The notes under the pieces were generated by a model. It was not told where the DNA came from. It was given only the letters and a program-made list of their open reading frames with translations, and did no database searches. Below are positions 57,356-64,000 of a stretch of DNA of 64,000 bases, one piece after another. Every line of letters starts with the position of its first letter. Position 1 is the stretch's first letter. Both the position numbers and the translations under genes were made by a program. The DNA comes from Fen-1058 sp964398185 (GTDB lineage: Bacteria; Chloroflexota; Anaerolineae; Fen-1058): assembly GCA_964398185.1 (NCBI GenBank), contig CAYNML010000014.1, positions 23,762-87,761 of the forward strand, written 5' to 3'.

Positions 57356-58291
57356 GTCTGAACTCAACATCGCCCCAATGAACCCTGGCTGCCCGCGCAC
57401 AAAGTCTTCCGCCTTCAGCGCCTTGCGCCCGGCCAACTGAATCTCCTTCAGCACGAGCACACCCTCGCCCGTCACCACCCCGATCGATCCATCGCTCAAC
57501 TTCACGACTCTTCCCATCTCTCCGTCCCCCTGTCCCGCCATCACTTGCGCCTTCAGTACTTTCACCATCTGCCCCTCCCACACCGTCTGTGTTCCCGGCC
57601 ACGGAATGTATGCCCGCACCATCCGTTCGATCTCGATCGCGGGCTTGCGCCAATCGATCTGCGCGTCGGCCTTGTTGATCTTGGGACTGTACGTCACGCC
57701 TTCTGCCGGCTGCGGCTGCGGTACAATTTCGCCGCGCAGAACTTTCGGCAGCGTGTCCGCCATCAGCTGCGCGCCGAGATGCGACATTCGCTCGCTGAGC
57801 GACGCCGTCGTGTCGTCGGGGCGAATCGCTTCACGCGCCACGCTCAACATCGGGCCAGTATCCATGCCCGCATCCATCTGCATGATGGTGATGCCGGTTT
57901 CAGTGTCGCCCATGAGGATGGCCGAGGTGATGGGCGCGGCTCCGCGATGGCGCGGCAGGATCGATCCGTGCACGTTGAGGCAGCCGAACGGCGGCACGTC
58001 GAGCACGGCCGGCGGCAGGATCAAGCCATACGCCGCCACGACGATCACCTCCGGTTTGAGATCGCGCAGCACGTCGATGAACTGCGGTTCTTTGCGGAAC
58101 GATTTGGGCTGATGCACCGGCACGCCATGCGCCACTGCCCACTGTTTCACCGGCACCGCCGTGAGCTGCTGTCCGCGCCCCGCCGGTTTGTCGGGCTGCG
58201 TGAAGACCGCCAGAATCGTGTGATCGCGCGCCAGGGCTTCCAGCGTGGGTACGGCAAATTGCGGGGAACCCATGAAAACGAGATTAGTCAT
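57338..58291 (-). CDS. fmt: Methionyl-tRNA formyltransferase
   Basis: Fmt formylates initiator Met-tRNA. The 317-residue protein has VFMGSPQFAVPTLEAL (5-20), the catalytic Asn/His/Asp set in NVHGSILPRHRGAAPITSAI and TGITIMQMDAGMDTGPML, and a C-terminal OB-like domain. Length is normal, but the end SSDVKRET is encoded by a repeat array. The ATG is fixed by homology of the first strand; upstream codons come from a GATAGT-type tandem repeat. Confidence 0.95.
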   Translation of the reverse strand: MTNLVFMGSPQFAVPTLEALARDHTILAVFTQPDKPAGRGQQLTAVPVKQWAVAHGVPVHQPKSFRKEPQFIDVLRDLKPEVIVVAAYGLILPPAVLDVPPFGCLNVHGSILPRHRGAAPITSAILMGDTETGITIMQMDAGMDTGPMLSVAREAIRPDDTTASLSERMSHLGAQLMADTLPKVLRGEIVPQPQPAEGVTYSPKINKADAQIDWRKPAIEIERMVRAYIPWPGTQTVWEGQMVKVLKAQVMAGQGDGEMGRVVKLSDGSIGVVTGEGVLVLKEIQLAGRKALKAEDFVRGQPGFIGAMLSSDVKRET

Positions 58292-58295
58292 GTAG

Positions 58296-58362
58296 TCGTG
58301 TAGTCCGATAGTGCGATAGTTTGATAGTTCGATAGTTCGATAGTGAGATAGTCTGATAGTTG
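58296..58362. repeat. GATAGTNN tandem repeat in the fmt leader
   Basis: About eight units of GATAGT spaced every 8-9 bases with variable last bases lie immediately before the fmt ATG. In the mRNA sense they read CTATCNNA. Nothing resembling a Shine-Dalgarno is seen within them. Confidence 0.75.
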
Positions 58363-58412
58363 ATTGCGTCGGGCGCTGAGCCATCGACTCACCGTGTCAC
58401 CCCTTCACCTTG

Positions 58413-59627
58413 TCATGCCTTGCGCGGTGATCGCCACAACAGAACCACAAGCAGCGGCAGGGCAATGACGCCGATCAAAACCAGCCACGGCAGAATGCCT
58501 GTCCCCGTCGAGGCGGTCGTCGAGGTGGCTGTGCCGGGGGATGTGGGGCTGGCTTGCAGCGGGCCGCGCCACTTCAATTCCAGTTCGGGCAGGGTGATGT
58601 TCAGCGCGCGTTCCACGCCGCCGCTGCACGTGGCGCCGTCACGATACGCCGCCAGCAGGGCCTGAATTCCGGCGCTACCATATTCGTTGATGATCTGCTG
58701 CACGATGTAGCGGCTCTGCCCGTAAGCGAGCAACGCCGCCGAAGCATCTGCGGGGAACGCCCCGCACAGCGACTCGATCGGGATCAACTTGTTTTTTGCC
58801 ACGGCTTCCTGCACGGCCAGCAGCTGCGTCGAGTTAGGCTCGCCTTCGTTCAACGTGGCAAGTCCTTCATCCAGCCAGCGCGGCACGGCGTCGTAATTGG
58901 GCGAGGCGGCGACGAACGTCATGAGGTGCGTGAGTTCATGCGGAATATCGCGCCGCATGTGCAAACGCGCGCTGTCGCCCGGCGGAATCGCCACCAGCAC
59001 CACACCGAGCTCAGGCCGCGCCTGTCCGCCGAGCCAGTCGCGCCCGGCCAGTTCGACCGCGCTGCGCAGATCGTCGATTGAAGCATAGACGTACACATCC
59101 AGCGGCGAGGGCGGCTCAACGCCGAACTGCTGCACCATGCCGGGGATCGCTTCCGATGCGACGTTGGCCGCCGCGCCGCCAAAGCCGGAATCGCCTTGAT
59201 ACCAATGGACGCGCGCCGGGCCGGAGGTAAACTCCTGCCACGCAAAACGATTGTCCACGTAGCGGAAGGACTGCGTCTCGCTGCGCGCTTTTTGTCCCGC
59301 CTGATCGATCGCTTCCCACCAGTAGCTGACCGTGCTGAACGGAATCAGCGTGGTTTCATTGAGATCGATCGTGGCCGTCAGTGAAACCGCCGTCGCGGGC
59401 GTGAACGGATCAGCTGGGCGCGAATAAGGCGCCTGGCTGCCGGACTGAAAGAACACCGTTGCCTGCGTGATCGGTAAATCACTGCTGGCCGTCGCCGTGA
59501 AGATCATCTGATTCGCAAAGGTGTATGACGCGTCGAGCGACGAAAAGGAAATCCCGGCGGCCCAAGCTGTACCGATCGGGTGGAGAAAACCGCAGAAGAT
59601 GATCAACCACAAGAACGTGCGGCGCAT
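58413..59627 (-). CDS. Membrane-anchored peptidase MA-like metallopeptidase
   Basis: A 404-residue exported protein with signal peptide (about 1-24), a beta-rich N-terminal half, then HELTH in RRDIPHELTHLMTF as zinc motif. RWLDEGLATLNEG follows about 27 residues later, supplying the Glu ligand (gluzincin pattern). One C-terminal membrane helix (about 375-396) and a short basic tail follow. It would act outside the membrane. The ATG is used in preference to TTG three codons upstream. Confidence 0.82.
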   Translation of the reverse strand: MRRTFLWLIIFCGFLHPIGTAWAAGISFSSLDASYTFANQMIFTATASSDLPITQATVFFQSGSQAPYSRPADPFTPATAVSLTATIDLNETTLIPFSTVSYWWEAIDQAGQKARSETQSFRYVDNRFAWQEFTSGPARVHWYQGDSGFGGAAANVASEAIPGMVQQFGVEPPSPLDVYVYASIDDLRSAVELAGRDWLGGQARPELGVVLVAIPPGDSARLHMRRDIPHELTHLMTFVAASPNYDAVPRWLDEGLATLNEGEPNSTQLLAVQEAVAKNKLIPIESLCGAFPADASAALLAYGQSRYIVQQIINEYGSAGIQALLAAYRDGATCSGGVERALNITLPELELKWRGPLQASPTSPGTATSTTASTGTGILPWLVLIGVIALPLLVVLLWRSPRKA

Positions 59628-59649
59628 AGTCGGCAACCTGATGACGAAA

Positions 59650-59705
59650 GAAATCGGGTTTCTTCAGTCGGAATGGAATCGAGCTTCTGAGCGGAGAAAC
59701 CCGAT
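59650..59705. repeat. Palindromic repeat, GGGTTTCT family, copy 3
   Basis: GAAATCGGGTTTCT and AGAAACCCGAT arms, 31 bases apart, lie between the peptidase start and the carrier stop. Confidence 0.65.
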
Positions 59706-59712
59706 GGCTAAT

Positions 59713-60621
59713 TCACTGCAACAGCGCGATGATGATGCTCAAGCTGATCGGGCTGAGCAAAGTTGACAGCAAGACAGTGGCGGTCACCAGCTGCGGCTCG
59801 GCTTCGTACTCATTGGCGATGAGCGTGCTGATCACCGCCGTGGGCATGCTGGCTTCCAGAATGCCCGCCTGCCGCGCCGGGCCGCTGAGGTTCAACACTG
59901 CCGCGAATCCCACCGCGATGAATGGCGCAACGACCAGGCGCAGCAGGGTGGCTGCACTGGCCGCCTTCCAATACTCGCCGACGGAAGCCTGCGCCAACTG
60001 CATGCCCAGCAGCAGCAGCATTAACGGAATGGCCGCGCGCGCCGGCAGCGTCAGTCCTTCCATGATCGGCTCAGGCACCTGCCAGCCGGTGGCGCGAATG
60101 ATAAAGACGGCCAGCAGCGCATAGACCTGCGGCAGCGTCAGCAGATGTTTCAGCGCGCCGCGCCAGCCGCCCTTGAACCCGGACGCGAGAAGCGTGCCCA
60201 GCGTGTACACCAGAATGCTGCTGCTGACGAAGTAGATCACGGCGCGCGCTTCAGCCGCTTCACCGAAAGCCAGCCGCGTCACGCCCAAGCCGTAATTGCC
60301 CGCGTTGACGAACATGGCGGCCAGCAAAAAACCGATCAGCTGCTGCCGTGTCAGGTGCAGGGCGCGGCCCGTGACCCAGGCCAGCGCGCCCATCGTCAGC
60401 ACCATCAACACCACAAAGAGAAAAATCTGCGCCGTCTCGCCGCCGCTCATGTCCGATTCGAGCAGCGACACGAACACCAGGCAGGGACTGAGCACGAAGA
60501 ACGTCAGGCGCGACGCGGTGCGCAGCTCGGCGTGATTGCGCCGCGCGAAGGCGTAGCCCAGGCCGATCACTACGAAGACCGGCAGAATATCGTTGACGAG
60601 AATCTCAAGCAGGGTGCTCAA
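59713..60621 (-). CDS. AEC family transporter
   Basis: A 302-residue, ten-helix carrier of the auxin efflux carrier family: LPVFVVIGLGYAFARRNHAE near the N terminus, MFVNAGNYGLGVTRLAFGEA in the middle and SMPTAVISTLIANEYEAEPQ near the end, all typical. Bacterial members export organic acids such as malonate or malate; the substrate is unknown. Its ATG overlaps the stop of the HEAT-repeat gene (ATGA). Confidence 0.9.
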   Translation of the reverse strand: MSTLLEILVNDILPVFVVIGLGYAFARRNHAELRTASRLTFFVLSPCLVFVSLLESDMSGGETAQIFLFVVLMVLTMGALAWVTGRALHLTRQQLIGFLLAAMFVNAGNYGLGVTRLAFGEAAEARAVIYFVSSSILVYTLGTLLASGFKGGWRGALKHLLTLPQVYALLAVFIIRATGWQVPEPIMEGLTLPARAAIPLMLLLLGMQLAQASVGEYWKAASAATLLRLVVAPFIAVGFAAVLNLSGPARQAGILEASMPTAVISTLIANEYEAEPQLVTATVLLSTLLSPISLSIIIALLQ

Positions 60622-61613
60622 ACGTCGTCTTCGTCGTCGTCGTCAGGATTCTCGTCCAGCACCCAGTCTTCGTCGTCGTCGTCGAAGTCGAACATCGTGA
60701 AGTCGAGCTGATCGCCTTTGAATTCCAGTTCGGCCAGCGCGTCCTCGGCTTCTTCGTGCAGATGCTCGGCGTCGCTCTCCAGCACCGCGATCAACAACTG
60801 CTTGGCCTTCTCGCCGCCGATCTGGCCGAGCGACCAGACCGTGACCAGCTGCACTTCTTCGTCCACGTCGTCCAGCAGCTCGCCGAGTCGGCGAACGGCC
60901 GGAGTATACTCCAACTCGCCGGCGGCGCGCGCCGCTTCGTAGCGCATCGCCGGATCGGGCGCGGCCAGTTCTTCCAGCACGATCGATCCCCAGCGCTCGG
61001 CGTCGAGCGATCGCCCCATGGCAAACACGGCGCTCAGTTTGAGCAGGTCGTTGGCATGGTGATACGCCTGCGTGATCAACTGACTGGTGTCGTCGTCGCT
61101 GAGAAAGCCCAGCGATTCCAGCGCGCGGCGGCGCACCTCGATCGGTTGGGCCACATCCCGATAGGTCGCCTTCAGGGCTGTGACGATGGGCTTCACTTTG
61201 GCTTCGTCGATTTCTTCCAGCTCGCCTTCGTATACGTAGTGCCCCAGCACGCTGGCGGCGGCGGCGCGCACGGCGTCGCTCTCGTCGGTTTGCAGGTGAT
61301 TCAATAGCGGCGCGATCAACGTTGGATCGGTATCTTCCCACAAACCCCGAATGGCGACGGCGCGGACTGCCGGATCGGCGTCATGCAGGCCCACGCGGCA
61401 CATCGCGCTGAAATCCACTTCGAAAGTTTCCTCGCCCAGATCGACGAGATGCTGCATCGCCGCCGCGCGCCGATCGGCGGGCAGCGTGCCCCAGGTTGTT
61501 TTGACCTGCTCGAGCTGGGCTTTATCCAGCGCCGAGAGTGCGTACAACCCCGCGATCGAGATCGGCTCGTCGAGCGCGGCCAGGTTCTGCAAAGTTTGAT
61601 CGAGTGTTTTCAT
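60618..61613 (-). CDS. HEAT-repeat protein with acidic tail
   Basis: A 331-residue protein built of HEAT-type helical pairs, for example DADPAVRAVAIRGLWEDTDP and APDPAMRYEAARAAGELEYT, ending in a strongly acidic tail (FDDDDEDW, then PDDDDEDDV). It is probably a cytoplasmic binding scaffold. The coupling to the AEC carrier by a four-base overlap suggests they are made together, but no functional link is known. Confidence 0.8.
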   Translation of the reverse strand: MKTLDQTLQNLAALDEPISIAGLYALSALDKAQLEQVKTTWGTLPADRRAAAMQHLVDLGEETFEVDFSAMCRVGLHDADPAVRAVAIRGLWEDTDPTLIAPLLNHLQTDESDAVRAAAASVLGHYVYEGELEEIDEAKVKPIVTALKATYRDVAQPIEVRRRALESLGFLSDDDTSQLITQAYHHANDLLKLSAVFAMGRSLDAERWGSIVLEELAAPDPAMRYEAARAAGELEYTPAVRRLGELLDDVDEEVQLVTVWSLGQIGGEKAKQLLIAVLESDAEHLHEEAEDALAELEFKGDQLDFTMFDFDDDDEDWVLDENPDDDDEDDV

Positions 61614-61633
61614 GCTGGTCCTCAGTGAATGAA

Positions 61634-61663
61634 AAAGGGGCGAGTTGCCTCGCCCCTTATTTT
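61634..61663 (-). terminator. Intrinsic terminator of rseP
   Basis: AAGGGGCGAG pairs with CTCGCCCCTT across a four-base loop. In the minus direction the stem is followed by TTTTTCATT. It lies 4-33 bases after the rseP stop and before the HEAT gene. Confidence 0.88.
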
Positions 61664-61666
61664 ACT

Positions 61667-63064
61667 CTAGTTCGCCAATCGGCCTAAGTCTTGAATCGTG
61701 ATCAGCACCATCAGCGCCAGCAGCACCATCATGCCCACGAAGTGCACAATGGCCTCCCGTTCGGGCGAGACGCGTTTGTGGCGAATCGCCTCCAGAACGA
61801 TGAAGATCAAGCGCCCGCCGTCGAGCGCGGGCAGCGGCAGCAGGTTGGTGATGGCCAGCGCCAGGCTGATGGCGGCAAACAGGTTCAGCAGCCAGAACAA
61901 CTCCCCGGTGCGCGCGGTCTGCCCCATGGCGGTCGCGGCGATTCCGGCGATGCCGACCGGCCCTACGACTTGTGCTTCGCTGGGCGTCATCTGCTGCGCC
62001 AGCAGGCGCGTGGGCAGCGTTACGATCTGGCGGACGGTATCGACGATGTCGCTGATCGCCAACTGAACCGACTCGCCCAGCGGATGTGGCACCAGTTTGT
62101 AGTTTTGCGCTGCATTGACATCGAAGACAATGCCCAGCTTGCCCTGGCCCTCCGGCGTCTGCGCCAGCGTGCGCGGCGTCACTGCCAGCACGATCGTTGC
62201 GCCGCCGCGCCGCACCGTCACGTTCACCGGCTGCCCGGCGTGCTCGTCGATATACGGCTTCACCTGCGTGATGCTGCGCACGCGCAGATCGTCGATGGCG
62301 ATGATGGCGTCCTGTGGCTGCAAGCCGGAGACGGCCGCAGGCGATCCGGGAGCCACTTCCTGGATCACGGCAGGCGCTTCAGGATAGCCGAGCAGGTAGG
62401 TGGCGGTGAAGACCACCAGGGCCACCAGCAAATTCATGCCCGGCCCGGCCAGCAGCGTGGCGGCGCGCCAGCGCTTGGGCGCATCGTTGAAGCTGCCCTT
62501 GCCCACCGCGCCTTCCTCGCCCCACATGCGCACAAAGCCGCCGATGGGCAGCCAGTTCAGCGTGTATTCTGTGCCCGGATCAATCTCGTCGACGACGCCG
62601 CTTAGTTCGTGCGCGCCGCGCTGCGCCTTGACCGGGCGCTTCTTCACGGGTGCGGGCAGGGCCGTCACGGTTTGTCCGGCCAGGTTGGGCTGTATGGCTC
62701 TGGACTGATCGCCGCCGGCCTTCAATAATTCGGCTTCCTCTTCGGGATGCAGCTCGATCGAGCGCAGCCGCTTCCGGCCATTGAGTTCGTCGTAAGTGAT
62801 GGCGACGCGCTTGTGCGGATAGACCAGCCAGTCCCACGGCAGATCGAAGTTGCGCGGCGTCTCGTAGCGCATCCCATCGATCACCATGTAACCTGTGCCG
62901 CGCCACAGGCGCAGGGCGCGGGGCGGATAGCCCAGGCCAAATTCCAGCGCGCGGATCCCGGCGCGCTTGGCCACGAGAAAGTGCCCCAACTCGTGCAATA
63001 TGATCAGCGGACCGAGCACGATCAGGAATCCGATCACCATTTCAATGAAACTGGGATTTTCCAT
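61667..63064 (-). CDS. rseP: Site-2 intramembrane metalloprotease RseP
   Basis: A 465-residue M50 protease. HELGH (active-site zinc motif) is in LIILHELGHFLVAKRAGIR at about 24-42, a PDZ domain lies around 235-300 (IQEVAPGSPAAVSGLQPQDA), and the second motif NLLPLPALDGGRLIF is near 410-424, with membrane helices placed as expected. A charged insertion of about 90 residues (roughly 75-165) separates the first helix from the metal-site partner region and is larger than usual. It cleaves membrane proteins in regulated proteolysis; no anti-sigma gene is nearby. Confidence 0.93.
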   Translation of the reverse strand: MENPSFIEMVIGFLIVLGPLIILHELGHFLVAKRAGIRALEFGLGYPPRALRLWRGTGYMVIDGMRYETPRNFDLPWDWLVYPHKRVAITYDELNGRKRLRSIELHPEEEAELLKAGGDQSRAIQPNLAGQTVTALPAPVKKRPVKAQRGAHELSGVVDEIDPGTEYTLNWLPIGGFVRMWGEEGAVGKGSFNDAPKRWRAATLLAGPGMNLLVALVVFTATYLLGYPEAPAVIQEVAPGSPAAVSGLQPQDAIIAIDDLRVRSITQVKPYIDEHAGQPVNVTVRRGGATIVLAVTPRTLAQTPEGQGKLGIVFDVNAAQNYKLVPHPLGESVQLAISDIVDTVRQIVTLPTRLLAQQMTPSEAQVVGPVGIAGIAATAMGQTARTGELFWLLNLFAAISLALAITNLLPLPALDGGRLIFIVLEAIRHKRVSPEREAIVHFVGMMVLLALMVLITIQDLGRLAN

Positions 63065-63139
63065 GCTGCCTACCTGTTTACCTCTGCTTTCAACTCAACT
63101 ACGAAACATTATACCCCAAAGGAAACCGGGATTGGTTAA

Positions 63140-64000
63140 TTATGGATTAGGGATCAGCCGAGTGGAACCGCCCACGCCGGCCGTGATCACCTGCTTCACG
63201 CCGGGAATCACCCGCAGGCGCAGGGTCACCTCGCTGGCGGCTTCGGCGGTGCAGATGACGTGCACGTTCGGTCCGGCGTCGATGGTGGTGCAGGCGGCCA
63301 GCCCGTTGAGGCGCCACTGCCGCACGGCCTGCATCACGGCCACAGTGGCCGGCTGCCAGTACATCAGCACCGGCGACGAGGTGATCATCACCGCGTGCAT
63401 CATCAATGAGTCGAGTTCGACCACCTCGGCTAACGCGGCAAAATCGCGGGCCAGCACAGCCGATCGGGCTTGAGCTAACCGCTCGGCTGCCGTCGCCACG
63501 CGGGCGGCTTGCAGCGGGCTGGTAGCGGCCACGGCGTGACCTTCGGTCGATCCGATCGACTTGTGCGTCACGTCGATCAGCGCGACGATGTCATACAAGT
63601 TCCAATGACTGGCTGGCGCGATGGACTGCGCGTAACTCGTGTGATCATCAACGCCCAACGCCCACTCGACAAAGCCGCCCGGGACGCTGCGGCAGGCCGA
63701 GCCGGATCCAAGCCGCGCGAGACGGGAGAGTTCGGCTTCATTCAAGTGCAGCCCGGCGGCGGCCGTGGCGGCCAACGCCAGCGCCGCAAAACCCGACGCC
63801 GAGGAAGCCAGCCCCGCACCGGAAGGAAAATTGTTGCGGCTGTCGACGATGGCGAAGTAATGAGCCGCGTCATGGCGCGCGCTGTCTGCAAAGCCATCTC
63901 CTGATCGCCTCTGAGCTTGCTGCGTCGCAGCTGATGCTCCTCGCGCTGCTGTATTCCCGCACAGCTGCCGCACCTGATCGAGAAAACGGCTGACGCGCTC
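63140..64000 (-). CDS. mvaD: (Di)phosphomevalonate decarboxylase, 5'-truncated by window edge
   Basis: The GHMP-kinase-type decarboxylase continues beyond the window; 286 residues are visible. RNNFPSGAGLASSASGFAAL is the phosphate-binding and family signature. GSACRSVPGGFVEWALG and the late TTIDAGPNVHVICT segment carry the usual active-site regions. The enzyme makes isopentenyl diphosphate (classical route) or isopentenyl phosphate (alternative route known from Roseiflexus). Sequence alone does not settle which. It converts mevalonate-derived substrates using ATP. Confidence 0.88.
   Translation of the reverse strand, partial: ERVSRFLDQVRQLCGNTAARGASAATQQAQRRSGDGFADSARHDAAHYFAIVDSRNNFPSGAGLASSASGFAALALAATAAAGLHLNEAELSRLARLGSGSACRSVPGGFVEWALGVDDHTSYAQSIAPASHWNLYDIVALIDVTHKSIGSTEGHAVAATSPLQAARVATAAERLAQARSAVLARDFAALAEVVELDSLMMHAVMITSSPVLMYWQPATVAVMQAVRQWRLNGLAACTTIDAGPNVHVICTAEAASEVTLRLRVIPGVKQVITAGVGGSTRLIPNP

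Overview
This is about 64 kb of roughly 60% GC bacterial chromosome with one 100-N assembly gap (29607-29706), so it is probably a draft or metagenome-assembled scaffold. The best guess is Chloroflexota (Anaerolineae- or Roseiflexus-like). Supporting signs are a mevalonate-pathway decarboxylase, lipoprotein-type substrate-binding proteins, a secreted protein ending in an IYLPITLK-like tail, a MoxR/DUF58/transglutaminase operon, and very many intergenic repeat families. No rRNA, tRNA, CRISPR array or complete insertion sequence was recognised.

Layout. 0.2-2.0 kb: tsaE-tsaB-rimI, with four-base coupling of the last two. 2-10 kb: membrane and lipid genes (two-TM coiled-coil protein, LURP-one-like protein, MscS-type repeat protein, lipid kinase) mixed with decayed remnants (radical-SAM/SEC-C tail, ClC-like piece, SulP transporter with its middle deleted), then a TPR protein with an HExxH domain. 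10.3-21.6 kb: seven minus-strand sugar-transport genes and a divergent response regulator. 21.8-27.4 kb: cobalamin-dependent methionine synthase activation-type protein, a Zur/Fur regulator with a clear promoter and operator, znuA-znuC-znuB, a DNA glycosylase and a glutaminyl cyclase. 27.4-33.5 kb: a MalK/UgpC ATPase, divergent from MoxR-DUF58-transglutaminase. 33.5-45.5 kb: MFS, GNAT, nucleotidyltransferase, TPR-AAA, methyltransferase, channel-like and PP2C genes, a GxxExxY gene broken by a small transposon-like insertion, and menC with its partner acetyltransferase. 45.5-64 kb: epimerase, HAD, fabF and fabH, Nudix, secreted protein, SDR, SCP2, panE, HNH pair, PfpI, fmt, peptidase, AEC carrier, HEAT protein, rseP and a 5'-truncated mevalonate decarboxylase.

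The most interesting locus is 15.6-21.6 kb. A lipoprotein sugar-binding protein, a normal ABC ATPase and a permease are followed by a fourth gene. It fuses a second ABC ATPase domain, lacking several catalytic residues, to a DesK/NarL-type histidine kinase. A divergent gene encodes a receiver-HTH-receiver response regulator. This looks like a sugar transporter rebuilt as a sensor, in which one ATPase subunit carries the kinase. A complete second monosaccharide transporter lies directly downstream and is the obvious candidate target. Its binding protein is an in-frame tandem duplication with an 818-bp block that is identical between copies.

A second theme is small repeats. There are at least six families of palindromic or tandem intergenic repeats. 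One 31-bp inverted-repeat pair brackets the GxxExxY gene, and another palindrome truncates an acetyltransferase gene.
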